Origin: an uncultured Bacteroidales bacterium
GTDB lineage: Bacteria; Bacteroidota; Bacteroidia; Bacteroidales; Bacteroidaceae
NCBI GenBank assembly: GCA_937914945.1
Contig: CALGJF010000077.1
Span: 1 to 25,644 of the forward strand
Reading direction: 5' to 3'
Length of the DNA: 25,644 nt
Positions within the stretch are counted from its first letter, which is position 1. Each line of letters starts with the position of its first letter. Shown one piece after another: positions 5,355 through 13,711 of this stretch. Made by a program: the position numbers and the translations under genes. The notes beneath the pieces are model-generated. The model saw only the letters and a program-made list of their open reading frames with translations, searched no databases and was not told the origin of the DNA.

Positions 5355-6818
5355 ATGAGTGAAGATTATATAATAAATTTAAGAAATGGGGTGGCGCGCG
5401 ATGTTGTTGCACAGTTTGCAAGCCCCGTTTCGTTGTTTTTGAGAAAAGGGGAGCATCTTGCAGTGGTTGGCCCCAACGGTGCCGGGAAAAGCCTTTATGT
5501 GGATGTGCTCATGGGGCGTTATCCTCTGCGTGAGGGCAGCTTGGAGTATGATTTTTCCCCATCGCGTTCGCAACGTGTATATGAGAACGTGAGGTATATC
5601 ACATTTCGTGATACATACGGCTCGGCCGATGCGAATTATTGCTATCAGTTGCGTTGGAATACACACGACCAAGACGAAGCAATCCCCACTGTGAGGGAAC
5701 TGTTGGGCAAGGTTGAGGATGAATCGCTTTTTGCCGAGGTGATGCAGATGTTTGCTCTTGAACACTTGTTGGATAAGCGCATAGTGTTGTTGAGCAGCGG
5801 TGAATTGCGTAAATTCCAGCTTGCGCAGGCCTTGCTTGCCTCGCCTCGTCTGTTGATAATAGATAATCCTTTCATAGGGCTCGATGCCTCTACGAGGGAT
5901 TTATTATGCAGTGTTCTTGCCCGTCTTGCTTCGCGTGGAAATCTGCAAATAATCTTGCTCTTGTCCATGCTCGACGATATACCGCCGTTTGTTTCCAGCG
6001 TGTTGCCGATAGAGAATATGTGTGTAGGTGAGAAGGTGTCGCGCGACGATTATCTTGCCCACCTTGACATAGTGTATAATGTGTCGGCTATAAAAAATGC
6101 GCAGAACAGGGTGCTTATGTTGCCTTCGGCTGCTCCTGTTGCGGAAAATGGTTGCGAGGTGGTGCGTCTTAACAAGGTAAGTGTAAAATACGACGAAAGG
6201 GTTATACTGAATGAACTCGATTGGGTGGTGGAGCAGGGCGATGTGTGGGCTCTGTCGGGCGAAAACGGTGCGGGTAAATCCACGCTTTTAAGCCTTGTGT
6301 GCGCCGATAATCTGCAATCCTATGCCTGTGATATTGCTCTCTTTGGTCGTAAACGAGGTACAGGGGAGAGTATCTGGGAAATTAAGAAGAATATCGGCTA
6401 TGTGAGCCCCGAAATGCATCGTTCCTATTTGCGCAACCTTCCTGTGATAGATATTGTGGCATCGGGCCTGCACGATAGCATCGGGCTCTATGTGAGCACT
6501 CCCAAGAGTGAATTGGCAGCATGCGATTGGTGGCTGGAAACCTTTGGAATTCTATCGTTGCGTGATAAATCGTTCCTTAAAATATCGAGTGGCGAGCAGC
6601 GATTGGTGCTTCTTGCCCGTGCGTTTGTAAAAGACCCCTCACTCCTCATCCTCGATGAACCTTTGCATGGTCTTGATACATATAATCGCCGATTGGTGCG
6701 CGCTGTTATTGAGGCGTTTACCCATCGCAAGGGAAAAACAGTGCTCTTTGTTTCGCATTACGAAAACGAGTTGCCATGTACCGTAAACAAGCGTCTTTTC
6801 CTTAAACGGAACCGCTGA
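5355..6818 (+). CDS. modF: ModF-like tandem-domain ABC ATPase
   Basis: This 487-residue soluble protein has two ABC nucleotide-binding domains and no membrane segment. NBD1 has Walker A GPNGAGKS (39-46), signature LSSGE (146-150) and Walker B ending in IDNPF (169-173). NBD2 has Walker A GENGAGKS (302-309), signature ISSGE (410-414), Walker B ILDEP (432-436) and H-loop His468. The second half (FGRKRGTGESIWEIKKNIGYVS; DSIGLY) strongly resembles E. coli ModF (also called PhrA), whose role is poorly defined. No modABC genes are nearby, so molybdate transport is not supported. NBD1 has Asn171 in place of the catalytic Glu and no H-loop His, so only site two looks fully hydrolytic. The start at 5355 is set by the promoter at 5327-5334; an earlier in-frame ATG at 5307 lies upstream of the predicted transcription start. 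Confidence 0.85.
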   Translation: MSEDYIINLRNGVARDVVAQFASPVSLFLRKGEHLAVVGPNGAGKSLYVDVLMGRYPLREGSLEYDFSPSRSQRVYENVRYITFRDTYGSADANYCYQLRWNTHDQDEAIPTVRELLGKVEDESLFAEVMQMFALEHLLDKRIVLLSSGELRKFQLAQALLASPRLLIIDNPFIGLDASTRDLLCSVLARLASRGNLQIILLLSMLDDIPPFVSSVLPIENMCVGEKVSRDDYLAHLDIVYNVSAIKNAQNRVLMLPSAAPVAENGCEVVRLNKVSVKYDERVILNELDWVVEQGDVWALSGENGAGKSTLLSLVCADNLQSYACDIALFGRKRGTGESIWEIKKNIGYVSPEMHRSYLRNLPVIDIVASGLHDSIGLYVSTPKSELAACDWWLETFGILSLRDKSFLKISSGEQRLVLLARAFVKDPSLLILDEPLHGLDTYNRRLVRAVIEAFTHRKGKTVLFVSHYENELPCTVNKRLFLKRNR

Positions 6819-6863
6819 CGTTAGTGTCAATATTGGTGTTATGGTAAAATAAATGACCTATTT

Positions 6864-6896
6864 GCTTGCTTGTGTCGCAAGAAAATGCGACCTTTG
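6864..6896 (+). promoter_or_regulatory. Candidate nusB operon promoter with an overlapping inverted repeat
   Basis: GACCTTTG at 6889-6896 differs from TANNTTTG only at the first base and is extended by CAGCC. A TTGC/CTTG -33-like element lies 19-20 bases upstream. The inverted repeat GTCGCA (6874-6879) / TGCGAC (6886-6891) covers the spacer and enters the -7 box, as an operator would. Confidence 0.4.
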
Positions 6897-6919
6897 CAGC
6901 CAATCAGATAATAATATTT

Positions 6920-7843
6920 ATGATTAACAGAGTTCTCATTCGTCTTAAAGTAGTTCAAATCCTGTATGCCTACTACAAAAACAGCGGCAAGAGCATGAAA
7001 GCCGCCGAAGATGAGGTGTTTTTCAGCCTCTCCAAGGCATATGACCTGTATAACTACATGCTGTTGCTCATGGCAGGTATAACACATTATGCTGCCGATC
7101 GCATCTCGTTCAAAAGTATGAAATTGCGCCCCACCGACAGCGACATAAACCCCAATCTTAAATTCGTAAACAACCGTTTTATAGCCCAGCTCGAGGTGAA
7201 TACCGCACTATGCAAGTTTGCCGAAAAGAGTAAAGTGAATTGGGTTGAACATTCGGACCTCCTTCGTCGTTTACTCGACAGGATAGAGGAGAGCGATATA
7301 TATAAGGAGTATATGGCAAGCGAAACATCTTCATATGAAGAGGATCGCGAGTTGTGGCGCAAGTTATACAAAACTTTCATTTTCGATAACGAGGAACTTG
7401 ATGCCTTGCTCGAAGAGCAGAGCCTTTATTGGAACGATGACAAGTCTATTGTAGATACTTTTGTGTTGAAAACAATAAAACGCTTTGAGGAGAGTGCCGG
7501 TGCCGACCAGCAGCTATTGCCCGAGTACAAGGATCTAAACGATATGGATTTTGCCCGCAAGTTGTTCCGCACGGCAGTTTCAAAGGCCGATGAGTACCGC
7601 GAACTTATGGGTGAAAACTCAAAGAATTGGGATATGTCGCGTTTTGCTTTCATGGATGTGGTAATTATGCAGGTGGCACTTGCCGAGATACTCACATTTG
7701 GCGACATTCCTTTGAGCGTATCTTTGAATGAGTATGTGGAGATTGCCAAATATTACAGCACCGCAAAGAGCGGCTCGTTTGTGAATGGTCTTCTTGATTC
7801 CATAACAAAGAAACTGCGTGCCGAAGGTATTTTAAACAAGTAA
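6920..7843 (+). CDS. nusB: Transcription antitermination factor NusB, long form
   Basis: The 307-residue protein is a NusB-domain protein. The N-terminal part (MINRVLIRLKVVQILYAYY) and the C-terminal helical RNA-binding half are recognisable; the latter includes DMSRFAFMDVVIMQVALAEIL, PLSVSLNEYVEIAKYYSTAKSGSFVNGLLD. In E. coli NusB (139 residues) binds boxA RNA with NusE/S10 for rRNA antitermination. Bacteroidota versions are about 300 residues because of an inserted helical middle region (here about 60-190), which is normal for the phylum. The start at 6920 replaces an upstream in-frame TTG at 6866 that lies in the promoter. It heads the unit nusB-yajC-ybbR-coaE, with a 31-base gap to yajC. 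Confidence 0.92.
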   Translation: MINRVLIRLKVVQILYAYYKNSGKSMKAAEDEVFFSLSKAYDLYNYMLLLMAGITHYAADRISFKSMKLRPTDSDINPNLKFVNNRFIAQLEVNTALCKFAEKSKVNWVEHSDLLRRLLDRIEESDIYKEYMASETSSYEEDRELWRKLYKTFIFDNEELDALLEEQSLYWNDDKSIVDTFVLKTIKRFEESAGADQQLLPEYKDLNDMDFARKLFRTAVSKADEYRELMGENSKNWDMSRFAFMDVVIMQVALAEILTFGDIPLSVSLNEYVEIAKYYSTAKSGSFVNGLLDSITKKLRAEGILNK

Positions 7844-7874
7844 CAAGTAAATAAACATTAAAATAACAATAATT

Positions 7875-8186
7875 ATGATTTTACTACAACAAGCAGCGTC
7901 GGGTAATTGGGCGCAGATGATATTCGGAAACCAATGGTTCTTCCTTATTGCAATGATTTTTATATTCTACTTCCTGATGATTCGCCCCCAGCGTAAGCGT
8001 CAGAAGGAGATTGATAACTTCCGCAAAGGTTTGCAGCCCGGTCAGGAGGTTGTTACAAGCGGTGGCATCTATGGCAAGATAAAGGAGATAAATGACAATG
8101 TGGTGGTTCTTGAGGTGGCTCACAATGTCTGCATCAAGGTAGATAAATCTACTATTTTTGCTAACCCCTCAGCTACTCAGCAGTAA
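7875..8186 (+). CDS. yajC: Preprotein translocase accessory subunit YajC
   Basis: The 103-residue protein has one N-terminal membrane helix (about residues 21-39, WFFLIAMIFIFYFLMI) followed by the hallmark RPQRKRQKE. A small cytoplasmic domain follows (GLQPGQEVVTSGGIYGKIKEI) with the final strand VCIKVDKSTI. YajC joins the SecDF-YidC holotranslocon at the inner membrane. The length and domain order are standard. It lies between nusB and ybbR and ends 10 bases before the ybbR start. Confidence 0.96.
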   Translation: MILLQQAASGNWAQMIFGNQWFFLIAMIFIFYFLMIRPQRKRQKEIDNFRKGLQPGQEVVTSGGIYGKIKEINDNVVVLEVAHNVCIKVDKSTIFANPSATQQ

Positions 8187-8196
8187 GATTTATTAA

Positions 8197-9153
8197 GTGA
8201 AGAGATTTTTGTCAAAGCTTAAAGGCATGAACGCCCCCGCCGGGCGCGATATGTTGCTTTTCCTCTTTTTTGTATTGGTCTCGTGTTGTCTTTGGCTTAT
8301 GCTTACGCTTAACAGAGACTATGAGACCGATATAAAATTTAACCTTTCGATAAAAGAGGTTCCCGAAGATATCAGTTTTTCGCCACAAGACGAAGAACTG
8401 ATTGTTCATATCAGCGACCGTGGAACAACGCTCATGAATTATAAGCTGGAGGCTTTCCTGCCCATCTCGGTAAATTATTCCGAGCTTGTGAATAAGCGAG
8501 GCCGTCTTATATTGCCCGTATCGGCATTGCAGAAACGCATAAAGAAACAGTTGCGTTCATCAACAACCATATTGTCGATACTGCCCGACACGTTGCTTTA
8601 TTACACAAAGGAGAGTGCGGTTAAGTATCCGGTTGTTTTTAATGGCAATCTATTGCCAGCGCGTCAGTATGCTATGGGCGATGTGCGCGTGGTCCCCGAT
8701 TCGGTGTGGGTTTTTGCCCCATCGCAGGTGGCCGACACATTGAAATCTATCCCCACAGAGTTTTTTGTTAAAGAAGAACTGCGCGATACGTTAAACATAA
8801 CATTGCCGCTTGCGGTGGCGTCTGACATCAACTGCAACCCGGCCGAGGTGAGCGTAGTGATACCCGTTTATCCCTATACGCAGAAAAGTTTCGACCTTCC
8901 TGTTCATGGTATTGACTTCCCCGATACATATAGGTTGCGTACATTCCCATCGCGCGTACAGGTGAAATTGGATGTAAAATCCGATGATTATAATCTTGTG
9001 AACGCCGATGATTTTGAGGTGGGAATAAGTTATCTCGATATTTACGGCTCCGACAATAACCGTGCCGAACTTAAATTATTACGTTCTCCCTCATGGGTGA
9101 AGGAGGTAAAAATCGTTCCCTCTACGGTGGAATATATAATAGAACAGCAATGA
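8197..9153 (+). CDS. YbbR-domain membrane-anchored protein (CdaR-like)
   Basis: This 318-residue protein has one N-terminal membrane anchor (about residues 20-39, LLFLFFVLVSCCLWLMLTL). It is followed by a long extracytoplasmic, beta-rich region with YbbR repeats, for example VEVGISY-type strands and the closing SPSWVKEVKIVPSTVEYII. In Firmicutes the YbbR protein CdaR regulates the di-adenylate cyclase CdaA. No cyclase gene is adjacent here, so that link is only family knowledge. The start is a GTG at 8197, chosen because it gives the basic N-terminus MKRFLSKLK before the anchor; the next ATG is at 8227. The stop overlaps the coaE start (ATGA at 9150-9153), indicating translational coupling. 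Confidence 0.87.
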   Translation: MKRFLSKLKGMNAPAGRDMLLFLFFVLVSCCLWLMLTLNRDYETDIKFNLSIKEVPEDISFSPQDEELIVHISDRGTTLMNYKLEAFLPISVNYSELVNKRGRLILPVSALQKRIKKQLRSSTTILSILPDTLLYYTKESAVKYPVVFNGNLLPARQYAMGDVRVVPDSVWVFAPSQVADTLKSIPTEFFVKEELRDTLNITLPLAVASDINCNPAEVSVVIPVYPYTQKSFDLPVHGIDFPDTYRLRTFPSRVQVKLDVKSDDYNLVNADDFEVGISYLDIYGSDNNRAELKLLRSPSWVKEVKIVPSTVEYIIEQQ

Positions 9154-9737
9154 GCAAAGTGAGATTGGCGATAACAGGTAATATAGGCAGTGGCAAATCG
9201 GTGGTTTCCCGCATGCTTGCCACCATGGGTATCCCTGTTTATGATTGCGACAGCCGTGCAAAACTGCTTATGCAAAACGACGACGCTATAAGGCGTGCCC
9301 TTGTGCGTATGTTTGGCGAAGAGTGCTACAAGGCCGATGGAACACTTGACCGTACATATCTTGCCGAGCGTATTTTTATAGACCGCGATAATGTGCAGCG
9401 CGTGAACGCTCTTGTTCACCCACGAGTGAAAGAGGATTTTGTGGCATGGGCTTCGGTTGCGTGCTGCGATGTGGTGGCTGTTGAGAGTGCCATACTCTAT
9501 GAGTCGGGTATGATAGATGTTGTGGACAAGGTGTTGCTTGTGTGGGCCGACGAGGAGACTGCCATAGAACGTGTAATGGGGAGCCGCGGCATGCGACGCT
9601 CGCAGGTGGTAAGGCGTTTGCAAAATCAAATGTCGGTGGATGAACTGCTTATCTTGTCCGACTATTCCTTGCGTAACGACGGTGATACACCGATATTGCC
9701 GCAGTTGGTTGATATAATAGAGGATTTGCGTGCATAG
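9150..9737 (+). CDS. coaE: Dephospho-CoA kinase
   Basis: The 195-residue enzyme phosphorylates the 3'-hydroxyl of dephospho-CoA, the last step of coenzyme A synthesis. The P-loop GNIGSGKS is at residues 10-17. The substrate-lid segment VYDCDSRAK is near residue 30. NALVHPRV (about 86-93) and VESAILYESG, LLVWADEETAIERVMGSRG are characteristic. The length matches the family. The start at 9150 overlaps the ybbR stop by 4 bases; a longer in-frame start at 9093 would add 19 residues inside ybbR before the P-loop and is unlikely. It is the last gene of the nusB-led unit. Confidence 0.95.
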   Translation: MSKVRLAITGNIGSGKSVVSRMLATMGIPVYDCDSRAKLLMQNDDAIRRALVRMFGEECYKADGTLDRTYLAERIFIDRDNVQRVNALVHPRVKEDFVAWASVACCDVVAVESAILYESGMIDVVDKVLLVWADEETAIERVMGSRGMRRSQVVRRLQNQMSVDELLILSDYSLRNDGDTPILPQLVDIIEDLRA

Positions 9738-9770
9738 AGGCAAATAAAAACATTGATTAACATAATATTT

Positions 9771-9801
9771 TTTGTTTTGCGGTGGTGATGTAGTAATTTC
9801 G
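9771..9801 (+). promoter_or_regulatory. Promoter of the DUF5606-DUF4923 pair
   Basis: TTTG at 9771-9774, a 19-base spacer, and TAATTTCG at 9794-9801 (one base off TANNTTTG, extended by CAGC) form a near-ideal Bacteroidota promoter. Predicted initiation near 9808 leaves about 50 bases of leader before the ATG at 9859. Confidence 0.75.
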
Positions 9802-9858
9802 CAGCTACATTGAAAAAATATCGCATATATTGAATAATTTAAGATAAAGTTTTGAAAT

Positions 9859-10278
9859 ATGTTTGAGAGAATTTTAACCATTTCGGGTAAGCCCGGTCTT
9901 TACCGTTTGTTGTCAAGCGGTCGTAATATGTTTGTAGTGGAGGCGGTAGATGCCACAAAAAAGCGTATGCCTGTGTATAACAGCGACAAGGTTGTGATGC
10001 TTGATGATATTGCAATATACACCGATACCGAGGAACTTCCTCTTCGTGCCGTGTTCCAGAAAATTTATGAGAAGGAGAATGGAGTTCTTCCTTTTGATCT
10101 TAAAATGAGTACCCCCGAGGAATTGGTTGCCTATTTTGAGACAGTTCTGCCCGACTACGACCGCGAGCGTGTATATCTCACTCATATTAAGAAGATGTAT
10201 TCATGGTATAATATCTTGGTTGCAAACGGTATTACCGATTTTCCCGAGGAACAGGCAGAGGAGGCCGCAGCTGAATAA
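9859..10278 (+). CDS. DUF5606 domain-containing protein
   Basis: The 139-residue cytoplasmic protein matches DUF5606, a family found in Bacteroidota. The N-terminal part (about 1-65) starts ILTISGKPGLYRLLSSGRNMFVVEAVD and looks like a small beta-barrel. The C-terminal part (about 80-128) is helical and includes YFETVLPDYDRERVYLTHIKKMYSWYNIL. The protein ends in an acidic, Ala/Glu-rich tail. No catalytic motif is visible and no function is known to me. Its own promoter lies just upstream, and the DUF4923 gene follows after one base. Its placement between coaE and clpB is, from memory, a recurrent arrangement in Bacteroidales. Confidence 0.85.
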   Translation: MFERILTISGKPGLYRLLSSGRNMFVVEAVDATKKRMPVYNSDKVVMLDDIAIYTDTEELPLRAVFQKIYEKENGVLPFDLKMSTPEELVAYFETVLPDYDRERVYLTHIKKMYSWYNILVANGITDFPEEQAEEAAAE

Positions 10279-10279
10279 T

Positions 10280-10996
10280 ATGAAGCGTATATTTCTTTTA
10301 TTTGCAGTTGTTGCATTTACCATGACTGCATCGGCGCAGTGGACTAATCTTCTGGGTAATGCTCTTGGAAAACTGACATCTCCATCGGCCGATAACAAAG
10401 AGACAACATCTGCCACTGCAAATACGGTGAAGAATGTATTGAGCAGCCTCATTGGCAGCAGTGTTCCTGTGTCCGAGACTACATTGACCGGTACATGGAA
10501 TTACGAGGGTGTCTCTTGTGTGTTGGAGAGCGATCAGGCACTTGCAAACATAGGCGGCAAGGTTGCTGCCGGTACCATAGAGGAGAAACTCGATGGTTAT
10601 CTTGCAAAAGTGGGCGTGGCTCCCGGTGCTTGTACCTTTGCTTTCCTCGACAACGATTCTTGTCGGTTTACAGTGAAGGGAAGAACCATCAACGGCACAT
10701 ATACACTGAACAAGGAGGATAAGACTGTGTTGCTTAATTTCTATGGCCGCCTATCGATGACAGCGCATGTGTCGTATGACCTTACAAATATGAACCTTGT
10801 GTTCGATGCCGATAAATTGTTGACTCTTATCAAGAAGGTAACATCTACCGTTGCATCATCAAGCTCATCGGGTAGTGGAATAGCCTCTATTCTTGGCGGT
10901 GGCTCTACATCGTCGGCTGCATCAACACTTTCAACGGTGTCGGCCTTGATGGAAAATTATACAGGTATGATGCTTGGAATGAAACTCAGCAAATAA
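10280..10996 (+). CDS. DUF4923 family exported protein
   Basis: The 238-residue protein starts with a Sec signal peptide (MKRIFLLFAVVAFTMTASA, cleavage before QW, residue 20). The mature part resembles DUF4923, a lipocalin-like Bacteroidales family: TGTWNYEGVSCVLESDQALANIGGKV, then alternating beta strands (CTFAFLDNDSCRFTVKGRTINGTYTL and VLLNFYGRLSMTAHVSYDLTNMNLVFD). A Ser/Gly-rich low-complexity segment (about 193-222) precedes the final helix. There is no lipobox Cys at the cleavage site, so a soluble periplasmic protein is expected. The start at 10280 lies one base after the DUF5606 stop; longer in-frame starts would overlap that gene and bury the signal peptide. The function is unknown. 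Confidence 0.85.
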   Translation: MKRIFLLFAVVAFTMTASAQWTNLLGNALGKLTSPSADNKETTSATANTVKNVLSSLIGSSVPVSETTLTGTWNYEGVSCVLESDQALANIGGKVAAGTIEEKLDGYLAKVGVAPGACTFAFLDNDSCRFTVKGRTINGTYTLNKEDKTVLLNFYGRLSMTAHVSYDLTNMNLVFDADKLLTLIKKVTSTVASSSSSGSGIASILGGGSTSSAASTLSTVSALMENYTGMMLGMKLSK

Positions 10997-11007
10997 GTTC
11001 GATTATC

Positions 11008-11057
11008 ATATAAAATAAAGGTCGTAAGCACGCGTGCTTGCGACCTTTATTTTATAT
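11008..11057. terminator. 50-bp near-perfect palindromic bidirectional terminator
   Basis: The arms 11008-11032 and 11033-11057 are reverse complements except for one T-G (wobble) position. A- and T-rich ends provide U-runs in both directions, so it can serve both the DUF4923 gene and the convergent clpB gene, whose stop is at 11062-11064. Confidence 0.92.
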
Positions 11058-11061
11058 ACGT

Positions 11062-13653
11062 TTATCTGTTTGTAAATATGAGCATATTGCCATCGGAGCT
11101 TATCTTAATGGGTTTGCTCTTGTCGATGGTGCCTGCGAGCAGCTGTTTCGAGAGGTCGTTGAGCAGGTAGCGTTGTATGGCTCTTTTTATGGGGCGCGCT
11201 CCAAACTCGGGGTCGAAGCCTGCCTTTGCAATGTATTTTATGGCACTTTCGTCGCTCTCCAGCGCAACATCGCTCTCTTGCAACAGTTTCGTTATGCTCT
11301 CAATCTGCAATCTCACAATATCTTCAATCTCGCTTTCGTTGAGCGGGGTGAACATAATTGTTTCGTCTATGCGGTTGAGGAATTCGGGGCGTATGCTCTT
11401 TTTCAGCATCTCCATTATCTTCTCTTTGGTCTCCTCAATCACATTATCGCGATTCTTGTCGTTAATCTTCTCGAACTGCTCTTGTATGTAGCTGCTGCCG
11501 AGGTTGCTCGTCATTATTATAATGGTGTTCTTGAAGTTCACACAGCGCCCTTTATTGTCGGTGAGCCTTCCGTCGTCGAGCACTTGCAGCAGTATGTTGA
11601 ATACATCGGGGTGTGCTTTTTCTATCTCATCGAATAGTACAACCGAGTACGGCTTGCGGCGCACAGCCTCGGTCAGCTGGCCGCCCTCCTCGTATCCCAC
11701 ATATCCCGGAGGTGCTCCTATGAGGCGCGATACCGAGAATTTCTCCTGATACTCACTCATATCTATGCGTGTCATCAGTGTCTCGTCGTTGAACAGATAG
11801 GCGGCAAGCGCCTTGGCGAGTTCGGTTTTTCCCACACCTGTCGTGCCCAGGAATATGAATGAGCCGATGGGGCGCTTGGGGTCCTGCAAGCCGGCGCGGC
11901 TGCGTCTTACAGCATCGCTCACTGCTGTTATGGCCTCGTTTTGCCCAATTACACGTTTGTGCAGTTCCTCTTCAAGGGTGAGCAGTTTGTCGCGTTCGCT
12001 TTGCAGCATTTTGCTCACAGGTATTCCTGTCCAGCGCGATACAACATCGGCAATATCTTCGGCTGTTACCTCCTCTTTTATCATTGCCTCACCGCTTTGT
12101 GCCTCCTGCAATTTCTTTTGCGTGTCGGTAATTTCGTCGTTCAGCGATTTTATTTTACCATATCTTATCTCGGCCACCTTGCCGTAATCGCCCTCGCGCT
12201 CGGCTTTGTCGGCCTCGAATTTCAACTGTTCAATCTGCTGTTTGGCGGTTTGTATTCTGTCGGCTAGCTCTTTTTCGTGTTGCCACTTTGCGCGCTTGCT
12301 CTGTTCTTGCTCCTTTAGCGTTGCAATCTCCTCGCCTAATTGTTTGAGCTTGGCTTCGTCTTTTTCGCGTTTAATGGCTTCGCGCTCAATTTCCAATTGT
12401 TTTATGTGGCGCGAAATCTCGTCGAGTTCTTCGGGTAACGAGTCGCGTTCCATGCGTAGTTTTGCAGCCGCTTCGTCAACGAGGTCGATGGCTTTGTCGG
12501 GGAGGAAACGCTCTGTTATGTAGCGGTCGCTCAGGGTTACGGCTGCAATGAGTGCATCGTCTTGTATGCGCACCTTGTGGTGGCTTTCGTAGCGTTCTTT
12601 AAGTCCGCGCAGGATGGATATTGTACTCATTTTGTCGGGTTCGTTTACCATTACGCTCTGGAAACGGCGTTCCAATGCCTTGTCTTTCTCAAAGTATTTC
12701 TGATACTCGTCGAGGGTAGTGGCGCCGATGGAGCGTAATTCGCCACGCGCAAGCGCGGGTTTCAGTATGTTGGCTGCGTCCATGGCTCCTTCGCTCTTGC
12801 CGGCACCTACAAGGGTGTGAATTTCGTCGATAAAGAGTATAATGCTGCCTTCGGCCTTTGTAACCTCGTTTATAACTGCTTTCAGGCGTTCCTCAAACTC
12901 TCCTTTGTACTTTGCTCCTGCAACGAGCGCACCCATGTCGAGCGAATATATCTCCTTGTTGCGCAAGTTTTCGGGAACATCGCCACGTATTATGCGGTGT
13001 GCAAGTCCCTCAACAATGGCGGTTTTTCCGGTACCCGGCTCGCCTATCAGTATGGGGTTGTTCTTTGTTCTGCGGCTCAGAATTTGCAATATGCGACGTA
13101 TCTCATCGTCGCGCCCGATGACAGGGTCGAGCTTGCCGCTTTTTGCAGCTTCATTTAGGTTTACGGCATATTTGCTCAATGCCTGATAGCTCTCCTCGGC
13201 CGATTGCGATTTTACGCTCTCTCCCTTGCGCAGCTCCATGATGGCTTTCTCGGCATCTTGCGCTGTGATGCCGTGTTCTTTCAGTACTTTGCTTACCGGG
13301 TTGTCTGTTTTTAATATAGCGAGTATGATGGGCTCGATGGATACGAATTCGTCGCCGAAATTCTTTGCAATCTCCTCGGCTTTATTCAATATTTCGTTGC
13401 TCTGGCGGCTCAGATATGGCTCGCCACCCTGTACCTTTGGAAAGCTATGCTCCTGTTTCTCTATTTCGCTTTTTATCTGTCCTGTATTCGCGCCTGTTTT
13501 CTGGAATATGAAGGCTGCTATCTGTTCACCGCTTTTGAGCACACCGCCCATAATGTGTGCGGGCTCCACTGCTTGTTGGCCAAGCGACTGCACTCTGTTC
13601 ACAGCCTCTTGGATGGCCTCTTGGGCCTTGATTGTAAATTTGTTGAAGTTCAT
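11062..13653 (-). CDS. clpB: ATP-dependent disaggregase ClpB
   Basis: The 863-residue Hsp100 chaperone threads aggregated proteins through its hexameric pore together with DnaK. The domain order is complete. The N-terminal Clp-N repeats span about 1-145. AAA+ module 1 has Walker A GEPGTGKT (204-211), Walker B IILFIDEIHT (271-280) and pore loop GAKYKGEFEERL. A long coiled-coil M domain spans about 400-525 and separates ClpB from ClpA/ClpC. AAA+ module 2 has Walker A GTTGVGKT (603-610), Walker B VVLFDEIEKAHP and pore loop GYVGYEEGG. There is no LGF/IGF loop for ClpP binding. It is monocistronic. No clear consensus promoter was found, but a GGCTCAT/ATGAGCC hairpin lies 38-58 bases before the ATG. 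Confidence 0.98.
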   Translation of the reverse strand: MNFNKFTIKAQEAIQEAVNRVQSLGQQAVEPAHIMGGVLKSGEQIAAFIFQKTGANTGQIKSEIEKQEHSFPKVQGGEPYLSRQSNEILNKAEEIAKNFGDEFVSIEPIILAILKTDNPVSKVLKEHGITAQDAEKAIMELRKGESVKSQSAEESYQALSKYAVNLNEAAKSGKLDPVIGRDDEIRRILQILSRRTKNNPILIGEPGTGKTAIVEGLAHRIIRGDVPENLRNKEIYSLDMGALVAGAKYKGEFEERLKAVINEVTKAEGSIILFIDEIHTLVGAGKSEGAMDAANILKPALARGELRSIGATTLDEYQKYFEKDKALERRFQSVMVNEPDKMSTISILRGLKERYESHHKVRIQDDALIAAVTLSDRYITERFLPDKAIDLVDEAAAKLRMERDSLPEELDEISRHIKQLEIEREAIKREKDEAKLKQLGEEIATLKEQEQSKRAKWQHEKELADRIQTAKQQIEQLKFEADKAEREGDYGKVAEIRYGKIKSLNDEITDTQKKLQEAQSGEAMIKEEVTAEDIADVVSRWTGIPVSKMLQSERDKLLTLEEELHKRVIGQNEAITAVSDAVRRSRAGLQDPKRPIGSFIFLGTTGVGKTELAKALAAYLFNDETLMTRIDMSEYQEKFSVSRLIGAPPGYVGYEEGGQLTEAVRRKPYSVVLFDEIEKAHPDVFNILLQVLDDGRLTDNKGRCVNFKNTIIIMTSNLGSSYIQEQFEKINDKNRDNVIEETKEKIMEMLKKSIRPEFLNRIDETIMFTPLNESEIEDIVRLQIESITKLLQESDVALESDESAIKYIAKAGFDPEFGARPIKRAIQRYLLNDLSKQLLAGTIDKSKPIKISSDGNMLIFTNR

Positions 13654-13691
13654 GATTTAAGAAACTGTTATTAGGTTAATAATTTGTCTGT

Positions 13692-13711
13692 GGCTCATTT
13701 TTTTATGAGCC
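13692..13711 (-). promoter_or_regulatory. Hairpin in the clpB upstream/leader region
   Basis: GGCTCAT (13692-13698) and ATGAGCC (13705-13711) form a perfect 7-bp stem around a six-base homopolymer loop, 38 bases upstream of the clpB ATG. It could be an operator or a leader RNA hairpin. No CIRCE sequence or canonical TANNTTTG box was found nearby. Confidence 0.35.
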
